Source of the DNA: Diatrype stigma
Lineage: Eukaryota > Ascomycota > Sordariomycetes > Xylariales > Diatrypaceae
NCBI GenBank assembly: GCA_022225965.2
Contig: JAKJXP020000008.1
Location: 620,001-684,000, forward strand
DNA length: 64,000 nt
Direction: 5' to 3'
Shown here: in pieces, positions 47,890-59,374 of the stretch
How positions within the stretch are numbered: position 1 is the first letter of the stretch
Layout: each line of letters begins with the position of its first letter
The notes under the pieces: model-generated
What the model was told of the DNA's origin: nothing
The model's database searches: none
Seen by the model: only the letters and a program-made list of their open reading frames with translations
Position numbers and translations under genes: made by a program

Positions 47890-50676
47890 TATTGGTTTTA
47901 TATTATTGGATATAATTATTAATTTGCAAATATTTTGCTTATTAAAATGTTTTAATCGTTTGTATTAAATTATTATATTTAGGTTTGTAATAAAATAAAA
48001 ATAAAAAGCCATATTAAGGCCAGTTATATTAATAATGCTACCGGATTGGTTAATTACGTATAAGCCTAATGATATTATTGCGGTTAAAAAAATGTATTTC
48101 CTTTTAGCACTAAAGGCGGCATTAATATAAAATAAGAATTCCGCATTTTTTTTGATAAGCTGAATAATCGAAATGAGGTTTGTTTTTAATTCCGGGCAAT
48201 AAATTATATTTTAAATTTGGATACGCTTTATTTTGCCGTTAATTAAGATGTAAAAAACGATAATGCCTTTTTTTTTGAATATTAAAACCTTGCTTTTAAT
48301 GCCGTAAATTTATAAACTTTTATAAGGCCGAAGCTTATTAAATAATTCGCATTTGTAATAAAAGATTTAATTATAATTATTATTTAGGATTAGTATTTTC
48401 TGAAGCTTTTTTATTAGCTCGATAGTTTTATTTTAAGGTAAAAACATAAGGCCTAATTTTATTAGTCGTTATTCTGTTTCGGAAATATCCGGAATTCCGT
48501 CGATGGAATATTTAAAATTCGGTATTAATTCCGCGGATTATTTATTAAGCCGTATCCGGATAATTATAAGATTGGTTCCGGATAAAAGGCCCTTAAAAAT
48601 ACATAATAAGATGTTAAGTTATGTTATTATTAATAATGGTTTCGCGGTATCGTTTTTTACTGCTAAAAAGGTATTAACGGTAATTTCGGTATCGTTATTA
48701 TTAATAATTCCATACATTAATTTAACAGGAACGGCTATAATATCGTTGGTTTTTTGTTTTTTCGATTAAACTTTATTATTTCGTTAATAAAAAAGGGCCT
48801 TATTCGGATGTTTCCAAAAGCATTCGTTAAGGGAATAATTTGTTATTTTGCGTTTTATAGTCTTGCAATAAGTATATTAAGCGTTATCGGGTACTTTACG
48901 TTTGCTTTTGCCTTTTTGGTTTTTATTATTAAAACGATGGGTTTGGAAAAGTTCGGTTTGCATCTTATTGTTGTTCCGAATCCGTATGTTTTATTCCTTT
49001 TAAAGGGTTAATTGCAGAATTTCTTCGAAAATTGCGGCAGCTTTGGTAATCTTGTCATTTTTTCGTTTGGATATGATGCTATAAAACTGGTAAAAAGTGA
49101 TAAGGAAAATAACGTAATTCGGGCCGAATGCAGAAAGGAATTTGTTAATAAGATATAAAATAGAAATAATGCAATTTTCGTTAAATTCGATAAAGTCCGT
49201 CTTAATTTGGCGTAACTTAATTATTAAGGTAATTACGTTGTTTTTTATAATTAAGGTAATATTTTTTTATTGGTATAAAAGCTGCTAAAAAACGGCGTTA
49301 CTTTTGGGTCGATATTATTTTGCGAGATATTTTTAAATAATGGCTAAGGTATTTAGTTTTTTATTGCTGTTAATTTCGGATCGAAGGTTTTCTTTAAGCC
49401 TATATTGGATGCAGCCGAATGCTTTAATTTGCTTATCCTTTTAGATTTTTTTCTTTTTGACCTTTTTAAATTTACTTAAGTCCGTAACGTCGGAATCTTT
49501 CGCCTCGTTTTTTTTCGGTAATAAGCGGCCGTATCCTTAAATATAAAAATAATCCATTATTTCCTGTTTAAAGCTAATCCATTCCGAAAGGAATTCGAGT
49601 TTTATTATATTATCGAATAAACTGGTTTTCGTTTTGGTCGATATTATAGGCTTGGGTTTAAGCTTAAGCTTAAACCTTGGCTTAATATTTGCGTATTTTT
49701 CCAAGCTTTATTATAGGTCCTATATTAAAGCGAGGTTTAACGGGTAATTTAGAAAAAGGCATACGGCCGTAAATGGATTCGTTAAATAAACTGGAAAAAA
49801 TAAGAACGTTAAAGATTAGATTTAATTTAAGGATAAAACAAAATAAGGGCGAGGGTATTCGTATAAAGTCCGGAATAAATATGGGTATATATTTAGGTAT
49901 GGATTCGGGTAAAATTGCTTCGAATCCGAATAAATCGACCTCGTTTAAATCGTAAGATAAAGAAATAATAAATACGTTATTAAAACTTAATAACAAAAGG
50001 GAACGACCGAGTAATTCGGGTATATAGTTTGGATTTTCGTCGTCGTCGTTTATGAAGTGTATAATTGTAAATTATAAGAATATTTAGGCAAGATAAGGAA
50101 AGTTTCGTTCGTTAAGAAATCTAAAGAATTAAGGTTTTGTTACGGGGCAAGTTTTCAGGTTATATTTTCGTTTTTTATTTATATTATCGTTTAATAAATT
50201 TATTATAACTTGTTATTAATTTGTTTATTGCCTTAATAACGAATAAGGGTAAAAATGAGGCGGATAAATTCGTATTTTCGTTTTATTGCTTTTAAACAGA
50301 ATAATTTCGGTAAGTTCCTTAATTCCGACGTTATTGTTTAAAATGAAAAAGCAATAGTAATGATATGGTATGTACTTAATGGATTTTATAATAAGATTTT
50401 AATTCAAATGGGATAATTTACTATTATCGTGCGAATAGGATTTTTAAGGTAAATACGGATAAAGCACGGATAACGGCGTTTCTGATGGATATAGTATATA
50501 TTCGTAAGATGCCGTATATTATTTAATTTTTAATTAGGTTACGTTAGGAATTTCTCGTTTATAGCAAAAAATGCAGTAAGCCGTTTTGTTAACGTTTATG
50601 TAATATAAGCAAATTTTAAATAAATAAGTAAGTTTGTAATAAAAAATTCCTTATAAGCTTTATTGGGTTTATAACT

Positions 50677-50830
50677 TGTTAAATATAGACGTAAGTTATG
50701 AGGTATATTGTATTAAGTTATTTAGTATAATAGGAATATACTTTATAGGCAGGTAAGGGCATCCCATATATATAGCCACAGGTATGGGTCGTTTCCAGCC
50801 ACCTGGATTTCCAGCCACCGTATTCCAATA
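50677..50830 (-). repeat. Copia 5' LTR (right end)
   Basis: 154 bp, direct repeat of the left LTR. Just inside it the minus strand reads AGTTATAAACCCAATA, where the primer-binding site would lie; its tRNA match was not determined. Confidence 0.93.
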
Positions 50831-50835
50831 AGCAT
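50831..50835. repeat. Target-site duplication AGCAT, right copy
   Basis: AGCAT directly after the right LTR; see the left copy at 43781-43785. Confidence 0.9.
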
Positions 50836-51863
50836 AGCTTGCGAGGTATATTAGAAAGGGATAACAAATAACAGCCTATTTGACAAATTCTTTGGAATGG
50901 GGAACATTAATGATTAGTCTTAGAAATAAAAGTAAATTTTCGTATATATTACTCATATTTAAGCCTTTTTGTTACGTGACGAGAGAATATCGATTTTGTT
51001 ATTCTCTATAAACTTCAAAAAGTTTACAGCTACGAAAGGATTTACTTAAAACCTATCATTTACTTTTATTAAACATTAATAATAATAGGATTCAGTATAT
51101 TATCGCTTTATTTATGGCCCTTAAGTTAACTTTGCGCGCATTTTATTGTATTACCTAGAGAACAGCAGTGCTTTATATAGTACACTTATAGTTAATACTT
51201 TTATAACATATCATTATAACACGTCGTATAATATTGGAATGCTTGCCCTTGATTTCAGTGGATGTAAACTTAGAGATGCCACAAAATCAGTGAACACAAT
51301 AGTACAGCAGCAGTGTCGCCGTTACCACCAATTAGATTCGAGTTGTTAGGCGTATAGCCTTTAACAAGGTCGTGCATATAACATACTTAGGCTTACACAG
51401 TGTTCATATTATTATGTTCGTATTGTTTTCGTGCCGTCAGCTCTAGGTTTATTTGGGGTTTACTTTCCTATTGTAACCTTCCTATTGTCGACCGTTCTTA
51501 TTGTCGACTATTCCCACTGTCCACCCCTTCCTATTCTTCATCCGTAACCCAAGACGATCCCAACCCTCTTGGCCATTAGCACAAATTATCTATAGATACC
51601 AACCTCGACCCTTCACTGTCATCACACTAGACGATCTGCTTTGTTCTACATCTGTCTTTCACACCAATCTGCAGAATCCATTGCCGTCATCTCAAGAAGC
51701 TGCATCACGATCACTCTATTCTCTCAGCTACGATCTCTCTGAACCCTTTGCTACTATTCTTCCACATCTCTGCTGAAGCTGGATCACAGGCCTACTCTTC
51801 TTCGTTGTTGACCTTTTCCTTAATTGCTCTTCACATCCTATCGCAGAATTCGGTACTTACAAC
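50836..51863. other. Intergenic, copia to F-box gene
   Basis: About 1 kb. AT-rich at first, then a C/T-rich stretch (about 51480-51860) likely to be the leader of the F-box gene. No separate gene supported. Confidence 0.5.
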
Positions 51864-53780
51864 ATGACGACGAAGACTCTCAGAGTGCGGCGCCCCTTTG
51901 GACGGCTCGAGGCCTCTGAAGCGGCAGAATATATCTCGAATAGCTCCAACGGAACGATATCAGGTGTACAACAGAAGAGAAGAATTGGTAGAAATCCTAC
52001 CATTAGCAGGTTTATGAACCTACCACCTGAGTTGCACTACAAATTCGCCGAACACCTCGGTATAGCAGACTTGAATTCCTGGTCCCGGACCAGCAAACGT
52101 TTCAACTCGAGGCTTCGGCCTAGGTTATATGAGCGGGACGTGGCTACAGAAGACGCAATCTTTCCATTCCCCGAAAGGGAGGGCTTTTCCCTAGCCCTCA
52201 TGTGGGCCTGCATCCATGGGAATCTGACGACCTTAAACCTCTGCCTAGCAGCTGGTGCATCGGGTAAGCTAAGATACATATTTCCTCTATCACCCAGATC
52301 TACAGATCTGTCCTCACAAATCTGCCCTAGTAGATCTTTGCAGTCAAAAACTAATAAGTCTGTAGTACGTACTCTATTACATCCCTGCTGGGATTGTTGA
52401 ACCTAGTTCTTCTTATATCAGTACTTGACTTCAGATATGGGCAACTAACAGTCACAGCCGAACACCGTTTACGATTTTACTGCCGATTGGTTCCCACCGG
52501 CGTATCCCGTTCTCCACCATCGCCTTCTTGGTGATGTCCTGCCCACGTTCGCCACAGCCCTTTATCTTACACTGGCTTGTTGCCATACGGAGATCGCCAT
52601 GCGCTTGCTCGATGCCGGGGCAGATCCCAGTATTACCTCTGAGGGTGGCAACGTACCCATGCATCTAGTTACTACGCCTGGCATGGTACATGCTATACAC
52701 GAAGCTGGTACTAAGCTCAACGCTTCAAGGAAGGATAGTGACGAGGATTATGACACTGTCTTCGGAGAGGACAGCGACGAGGGTTCCGACACCACATTAA
52801 GCGAGGACGATGATGAGGATTACGATTATCCCTTGACGTGGATGATTGCTGGCCAGGTACCAATGGAGACGATATATGCTGTCATCAATATCTGTCCAAA
52901 CGCGGTGTTGCAGTGTCCTGAGCGATTAATGCTGCAGGCCTGCACTGGTTACCGAACAGAAGTGGTACGATTACTTATGGGACCGGAATTCCTACAATAC
53001 GTCGTCAACAGCGTAGTGAATTGTATGAGCAAAGTCCTCCTCAGTCTCAGTAAGACCACCAATGAATTAGAAATGCTAGAGCTCGTGGGCATTCTAGCTT
53101 TTCAGGGGGGCCTTGAGGAGGAATCGCCCGATTCACCTTTGACCCACAACCATGTCCGGCTATGGCTGGGGTACTGCCTCAACCCATATATGCCTGATGC
53201 AATTACCGCCATGATCCTCGTATGTGCTCTGCGGCACTATCCCCAGATCATACCTAGATTCGACGAACAGCAACGGGCGGCAGTGCTCCTTACCCTAGAT
53301 GCAGTTAAGAATGAGCCAGACAATGGAGAAGCGGCAGAGCTAGCAAAATTCATTCTTAGAATGAACGCCCACCAAATTATCCGCGGGTTCGACATGGAGT
53401 TTCTGTTTGACAGTGGTATCGGGGGTGATCACTACTCCACCCTTTTTGCGATGATCCTAGGAGATACGCCTAGGACATACTCAAGCCCTCCCGCCGACTA
53501 TTCAGAGATACAGACTCTCTGTTGGGGGCGCATGGTATTGGACCAGATAATGCCTGGTATCGACAATTCTCCAGGCGATATATGTACTCCCATGTCGTAT
53601 ATCGTACTTTCCCTCTGGAGGCCTAAGTTCGATGGAACTAGGGCGTCCTTAGATCCGCCCGCTGACCTTTACGCGTTTGCGCAGAAGGTCGTTGCAGCCG
53701 ACCAGGACTTTCCTGGGACTAACGAGCATTCCGTTGAGGCCAACGAGATGCAGCCACCGTCGCTTTTCAAAAGGACATAG
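51864..53780 (+). CDS. F-box/ankyrin-repeat protein, splice structure uncertain
   Basis: The 5' part (ATG 51864) has an F-box at about residues 52-95 (MNLPPELHYKFAEHL, TSKRFNSRLRPRLYERDV) and the start of ankyrin repeats (LALMWACIHGNLTTLNLCL). The 3' part (to 53780) continues with ankyrin-like ALYLTLACCHTEIAMRLL, an acidic Asp/Glu/Ser stretch, then a helical C-terminus. Such proteins usually recruit targets to SCF ubiquitin ligases. The two parts lie in the same frame, split by stops at 52398 and 52446. The best donor, GTAAGC at 52264, gives no in-phase acceptor. Donor GTACGT at 52365 with acceptor AACAG ending 52451 joins in phase but keeps about 34 poorly coding residues. The gene may be broken. 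It lies in a repeat-rich region. Confidence 0.65.
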
Positions 53781-53781
53781 T

Positions 53782-53796
53782 TAATGGTACATAAAG
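53782..53796. repeat. 15-bp target-site duplication, left copy
   Basis: TAATGGTACATAAAG, repeated exactly at 54116-54130. The first few bases could be shared with the element's TAA-rich tail. Confidence 0.8.
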
Positions 53797-54115
53797 AGCG
53801 GTTGAAGAAGAAACGCGGTACAGCAGCGAAGGCGCAGCGGAAACAGTTCGTTTACGCAGCGGATGAGATCTATCTTAGGACCTACGACCTGGTGCCTTTG
53901 GCACGGATTGACTAGACTGCTAGGTGAGCAGCAGAATTAGTACAGTAGAGAGCGCGGGGGCAACGCTGCTAGGTAGCATCGGCTACGTAGCGTAGGAGTT
54001 TTACTGTATGACGTCCCCCAAGGGGGACGTTATAGAGGTTTCTTCTACGGTGTAATCGGTAGATGAACCCGTATAGGAAAGCCTTCGGCTTTACCTAGGG
54101 AGTATTCAATAATAA
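53797..54115 (+). mobile_element. 5'-truncated LINE-like retrotransposon fragment
   Basis: A 319-bp insert between 15-bp direct repeats, ending in an (AAT)n tail just before the right repeat. It opens with a short frame, read through from the repeat, of basic residues (RLKKKRGTAAKAQRKQ and on to PLARID, stop at 53914), which would be the end of an element polyprotein. A non-coding 200-bp tail follows with two hairpins: ACGTCCCCC/GGGGGACGT (54011-54030) and AAAGCC/GGCTTT (54079-54093). A long, variable-length duplication, a microsatellite-like tail and 5' truncation fit LINE retroposition. No RT domain is present, so the family is inferred. Confidence 0.6.
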
Positions 54116-54130
54116 TAATGGTACATAAAG
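54116..54130. repeat. 15-bp target-site duplication, right copy
   Basis: Exact copy of 53782-53796. Confidence 0.8.
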
Positions 54131-55016
54131 CCATATGACGGCATGCTGTACTCTTGGAGATTCCAACCCCTCACTTCAATCGACCTTGTGTACCATACAA
54201 CCCACTGACAACTTTACCTTATTTGTATGCACATAAACAAGAGTCAAGAGGTGGCTTGGAAACGCCAGATAACCACTTCCCTTGGTTGAATATCAGGAAA
54301 TCGAAAGGCTGCAATGGGGGAGCACAACGATGTTGTATTGGGGGTTCATGGCAGCCCAGCTACTGCCAAATCTATCAGTTGTCTATTCGCCGCGTACGCG
54401 CTAAGCGTGCCCAGGCAAAAGAGTTGATTGAAACCAGTATTCCGAAGGATCTTTAAAAGAGGGCGGAAGCCGCAATTGAACTCTATGAACCCCGAGAAGT
54501 CCTGGACAAGGACCACTGCTACAAGAGACTTGCTGACAAGAAGAAACATCTGACCGACAAGTCGTTCGCCTGATGAGAAGCTCTTCAGTGGATCAGGTTT
54601 GGGGAAATTCACGAAAAATTCCAGGACCCACGCTCCCATCGCGTGATTGTTGTTTATTTTGGACGTCATGGTGTCTGGATACGTTCGAGGCGGTACGTCA
54701 TGGCCTTGTGAGAGAGGTCCCCAAGAGGTTTCCTTGTTACCCCTCTTTTAGATTTCCTTACATGTTTTATAATAGTTTGTAGATTATACGAATCCTATTG
54801 TTAGTGAACTGCAGCACCTCTGTGGTTATCTTTTGGGGTTTGTCCAAGTATTCCACTAGTCTGGAAATTGGTGATTTTACCTTTGATGGCTCCTTGATAC
54901 AGATCTCACAATAACTAACAGATAAACGTATATACCATGATTTTTCATGTTGTGTAAAGGATAATAGCTCAGACAGGTGATTATAACACAACATATCCAC
55001 CTCATGTTGAATAGGG
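54131..55016. other. Stretch without a supported gene
   Basis: About 890 bases between two mobile elements. Frames of about 100 codons at 54154-54456 (+) and 54346-54669 (-) have no recognisable domain and are probably decayed or random. Confidence 0.4.
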
Positions 55017-55024
55017 GTAATAAG

Positions 55025-55627
55025 GAGTACTCCTATTCACACCTTAGTTTTCACACCTTAGTTTCCAAATGCCAAGTGGCACCGCTCCGTTCAAATGCGC
55101 TGCCACCTTCTTGCACTTATTGCTTCCTTACAAATAATCTCATAACAATACAATTCCTAATTAATTCCTTATTTGTATTATAAACTTTATGTACAAATCT
55201 AGTAATTTCCGAAGTTCGATTATTTTTGCGATTTCTTTTGGCGGAATAACGTATAAGTAAAGTATAAAAATAAAAGACCGTTAAATATTAATTCCGAAGT
55301 AATCGCAAATTGCCCCCCAAAGCTTCGCACGTAATCCACTGTAACTTAATGGATACTACCTAAACGCCAACGCACCACCCACTATAATTATAGGGCCTTT
55401 TAGATATACTGGTACTTATAGGTATAAACGTTGTGTCGTTATTATATGAAATCGAGTATTGCAATTGTTGTTGTTCCAAGGGGGTGAGTTGGAAAGGACT
55501 TAGCTTATAGGCGCAGGTGGCTGGCAAAGATTCGCGATGTGGGCGGACCGTTAGAAAATTTATCGGGCCGAATACAGGTGGTTCAGAAAACTAAGGTGTA
55601 GAAACTAAGGTGTGAATAGGAGTACTC
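55025..55627. mobile_element. hAT-like MITE with 8-bp target-site duplication
   Basis: 603 bp. Terminal inverted repeats of 40 bp (55025-55064 and 55588-55627) begin GAGTACTCCTATTCACACC; 26 bp are perfect, then two mismatches, then 12 more matches. Each end holds two copies of ACACCTTAGTTT. The flanks are an 8-bp direct repeat, GTAATAAG, at 55017-55024 and 55628-55635. Eight-base duplications are typical of the hAT superfamily. The interior has no transposase, so it would need one in trans. Confidence 0.85.
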
Positions 55628-55882
55628 GTAATAAGCCCCACACATATTATGGATATATATCAGTATGACCCCCTAGTTTAACAGTGGGACTTAGTTTGGG
55701 TTTAACGGGTCTTCATTCTATACACATGATGAGTCAAACTCTTATAATTTACTATCACCAATTACTGTTCACGGAGACATTGTGAATCCGAAGGAATGGC
55801 AAGGAAGGGTGATTCGAATAGACAAGAAGCAACCTACGCTGGAGCATGAAACGCCTAGGTACCGATCTACTTCCTAGCTTAT

Positions 55883-57813
55883 CTAATCGCCGCGAATCCA
55901 GCTTCGCGACACTTTACACAGCCTTCCATCAGCATCCTGCTTCCAAAAATCACTCCCGACAGCAGTTTTAGCATAGAATACGTCTTCGGGGTCATATCTT
56001 CGCTTGACCGATAGAAGCCTATCGTAATGATTTCCGTAGAAGGTAGACTTAAAGTCAGGCTGTTGAAAGTCTGCTTCGTTGAGATAGACGCCACCATTCG
56101 GGGTAAGCTTTTCAAGCGCGGGGAGTAGGTCGTAAGTCAGCTTATCTTGTGCTACTTGGTTTGCGGCTGAGCTGTTGTAGTTAATTGGCGTGCCGACGGT
56201 AGCGCTGAAAAGCGTCTCGCGGAAGTAGGGGTTCACTGCGACGTCGGCTGCTGATGAAACGGCGTTTTTCACGTTGAAAGTGACCCCAGACATGAGGGTT
56301 TGAGTGGTGATATACCGAATAGCTTCGACCAGGCCGTTAAGGTTATTGGATACAAGAGAGCGGGGGATAAGACGACCTCCAATGTTGTAGTCTGAGACAT
56401 TCCAGGACGATGTCAACGAAGTGTAAGCGGAGAGGAACGTTGGATACTCTGAGGACGAATACTGATACTCTAGTCCTAGTTCGTCCATTTTCTTTAAAGT
56501 AGGTTGAAGAAGTTCGTCAACCTCGTCTCGGTGAAGTTCAGGAGCGTAAGCTGGCATAAGCATAAATCCGAATGGAGCAACTACCCACACAGGAACAGAC
56601 CCAGCATTCACGAGGCTTGGTAGTGATTGAAGGAAGGTTCCGAGAGCGGAATATATGGAATCCGTGTTTGTTCCGTTGTTCAGAGCGGTTAGATAAGCCG
56701 TCGAGAAGTAACTGTCGGGAAAAGCCTTGACAGTCATAGAGACAACAGCGCCAAAGGTACTGCCACCTCCTCCGCGCAAGGCCCAGAACAGATCCGGATT
56801 CTGGGTGGCAGTTGCAGTTAAGAATTCACCCGTTCCCGTTATTACTTCCCATTCTAAGACCTGGTCCGCAGCCAAACCATGCTTGGACGCAAAGGGCCCA
56901 TGTCCTCCCCCTTGAGCATATCTGTATCGGCATCATTAGCGGTTACACCTAGGAAATTAGACAAGACAACATAGATATTATAAGGAACTGTCGAGGTAAT
57001 GTTCAATTATTAATCTAGGAGACTAAACATTGCTTACCCTCCAGCTAGCCCCACCGTCGGGCAGTTCCCGCCAACTATGATGAGGCCGTGTGTATGGGCG
57101 AATTCATAGGCCTCAAGCCCTTCTACTCCAGCACCCATCTTTATGGCAGGCCCAGTATAATCTGGACCATGGTACTTCTCGGTAAATGATAGGGATTTCA
57201 GGTGATTGGTCCATAAGGAAAGCGAGTGAGCTCCTGTAGATTTACCCATGTAATCATGGCCAGAGTTCCGAATTACAAGGCGAATATTGTTCCGCCGAGA
57301 GAAACTGACCCCCGCTTGGATATCTAGCGGGCTCGTAACGTTGATCGAATATGCAGGAAGATACCCTATCGTGCATGGCGAATGGGGCTCCAACCATGGG
57401 TTGCAGCTGTTGTTAGAGAAAGGGTATGCCATTGGCGAAGACGGGGATTCGAGGTGAGTTTCGGGGAAAAACCAAGTATCACGAAGCGCATTGCATCGAT
57501 CTTGATCGTACAGAGAGATGCTCGCATTTGTGTTATTGGCGAAGAGGTTGTGGCAAGGAGCGCCGATCGGGATAGTCTCAATGAGCCTTCCGTCTAGACT
57601 CTGATTCAGTGCGTGCCAACTCGTTTGGGTCGGCCAATCCCCATCTCCCGGGATATTACGGCATTGAGGATATGAGATAGTTGAAAGTAACGTAGATCGG
57701 TACTTCTGGTTACCGATTGCAACCGCTAATACAATTACCGAGAACGATGAAACGACCTTGAAAGAATGCATCGCGAGAAATCTGCGAAAGTGGCGATACA
57801 GATGCAAAGCCAT
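55883..57813 (-). CDS. BBE-type FAD-linked oxidase
   Basis: Two exons, 57813-57038 and 56921-55883, with a 113-nt intron (GTAAGC donor, ACAG acceptor) in phase; 604 aa. A hydrophobic N-terminal segment (about residues 18-33) after a basic start suggests a signal peptide or signal anchor. The FAD-binding PCMH/FAD_binding_4 domain has RNSGHDYMG (His186) and GGNCPTVG (Cys251), the two residues that bond FAD covalently in berberine-bridge-type enzymes. The C-terminus has the BBE motif (YGNHYDRLLSVKRRYDPEDVF). Many Asn-x-Ser/Thr sites support secretion or ER passage. Fungal members oxidise or cyclise specialised metabolites; the substrate here is unknown. A better start than the upstream TTG is the ATG at 57813. 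Confidence 0.93.
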
Positions 57814-59374
57814 AGTTGCTGTAAGTATGGTGTGCCAGATGTACAATGAGGAATAAATCTAGCAAAGCTGGGTTTTACGTTCGTTTCGAACCGGAGCTGA
57901 AAACGACATTACCAAACCCTGGCCAGTGTCTCGGGGATTGGTAAGTAACTAGGTAAGGAGTCTAAGGACGAGGCGCGGGGTCCCGAAAGATGTTGGCCAA
58001 GATCCACCCAGGCAGTAAAAACTCCCCTACCTTATTATAAAGAATTCCTGACGCATACAGAAGATCACAGATAAGGATGGATTCGGATACAGATTTAGTC
58101 ATATAGAAGAAAAGAAGCGGTCTCTAGTCGAAGGAGCGGAAGAGCTTTATATATACAGTAAGCCAAGCCACTAGGTGCTGATTACCTGGTTATGTAATCC
58201 AAGCTCTCCTATTGTAGCCCCTATATCGCGACAATTCCGCCTCTGAAGATATGGTATATCAATATATAGGCACATCTGTAATTCTTTATGGAATATACAG
58301 ACTAGTAAAGACATAAGTACGTATGTTTAATACCTATGTTATGCATAATTGGATAGTCAGGAATCGACCCGCGTGGATTACCGCCGACACACTACATAAG
58401 CATACAAGATATTACGCTACATGGACAGTGTGTTACTAGACATGGAATGAGAAATAAGCCCGTTTGTGTGAGACCTCCAACATCTGCATTGTGTGTGACA
58501 AGGGGATATTGGCTTGGATAATACGGAATAAATTAGCTTGGGGTCCGATACGAGCTGCAGCCGGTATAGTTGCAGCTAACAGCATGTGACAAGGGCTTGT
58601 AAGGCTTGGAACGTATAGGACAAATCAGCTTATAATTTTGTATGGTCTCAAGGAGCGTACTGAGGTACTAATATCTGAACGACGGCTGAGGGAATTCCCA
58701 GCCGTATTTATATACAACAGTTTGGCAGTACGTATCGGTACGTATCCTTTGTTTCTAGCTTCCGCGTCTTCCGCTGTTATACCTTCAATGGCTATATTAG
58801 GAAGGAGTGCATTCCAATACTTCCTGCAGCAAGGGATGAGGTGCATTCCAATACTTCTGCAGTTGGTGATAACTGCAGGTGTAGTTGGTCCGGAATGTCC
58901 CCGTGTGACACAGCATATGCGTGTTGACTGCACTGCTGCAGTCCCCGTGTGATATATATGCATCTTGGAGGAAGCTGGCCAACATATCCAGAAATTGGTA
59001 GGGGATGAGTGAGACGTAGCGATGTCACAAAAGGTGTTGGCCCATACCTATATAGTTACTGGGATAATAATAATTTATGTGTAAAAGATATATTAGAAGA
59101 CGCTAGGGTCACCAGCATGTACCTTTGAGCTGTCCCTGTTCCTGTAAGGGCATGGCGCCACGTGACCCCTTACAGAGGCTCGTGAGGGGTATAAATATAG
59201 GTCCGTACGGCTTCTGGGCTTCCTAGAATCCTCGAAGGTTAGATTTCAGACTGTTGTTAATGATAATACGAAAGGTTGCCCTGGAACTCTTGCCCTGCGC
59301 AAAAACTGACAGCTCCCGTGGATCATCGCCGTTTAACCTGATTTGCAGTTGAACAAACCCTTCTGCCTTGATTC
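57814..59374. other. Intergenic between divergent oxidase and membrane-protein genes
   Basis: 1.5 kb without a supported gene. It contains an imperfect local duplication around GTGCATTCCAATACTTC (58807-58823 and 58841-58857) and a repeated CCCCGTGTGA (58899-58908 and 58943-58952). Confidence 0.5.

Larger units (their letters stand above)
43786..50830 (-). mobile_element. Full-length Ty1/copia LTR retrotransposon, RIP-degraded
   Basis: A 7,045-bp insertion bounded by two 154-bp direct LTRs and the AGCAT duplication. The coding strand is minus: integrase, reverse transcriptase and RNase H remnants run right to left in copia order (integrase before RT). The whole body is extremely AT-rich and poor in CpA/TpG while CpG remains common, the mark of repeat-induced point mutation. 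Frames are broken everywhere and the RT active site is changed (see the RT entry), so it cannot be autonomous. The LTR termini fit TG...CA ends mutated to TA. The element separates the halogenase gene from the genes to its right. Confidence 0.95.

Noticed and set aside
48503..49011. Hydrophobic plus-strand frames inside the copia element
   Set aside because: These are products of RIP-driven AT-richness (Leu, Ile, Phe codons) on the strand opposite to the element's genes.
49682..49996. 104-codon minus-strand frame near the copia gag region
   Set aside because: In the right place for gag, but no zinc knuckle or gag motif is readable, so it is not called separately.
53797..54115. SINE instead of LINE fragment
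   Set aside because: No box A or box B Pol III promoter is seen; the basic reading frame at the 5' end fits a LINE tail better.
54154..54669. Two frames of about 100 codons on opposite strands
   Set aside because: Neither shows a domain, splice pattern or codon signal; the stretch lies between two mobile elements and is probably decayed.
58321..58440. Possible tRNA on the minus strand (T-loop-like GGGTCGATTCC)
   Set aside because: No acceptor-stem partner or D-arm could be found at the right distance.
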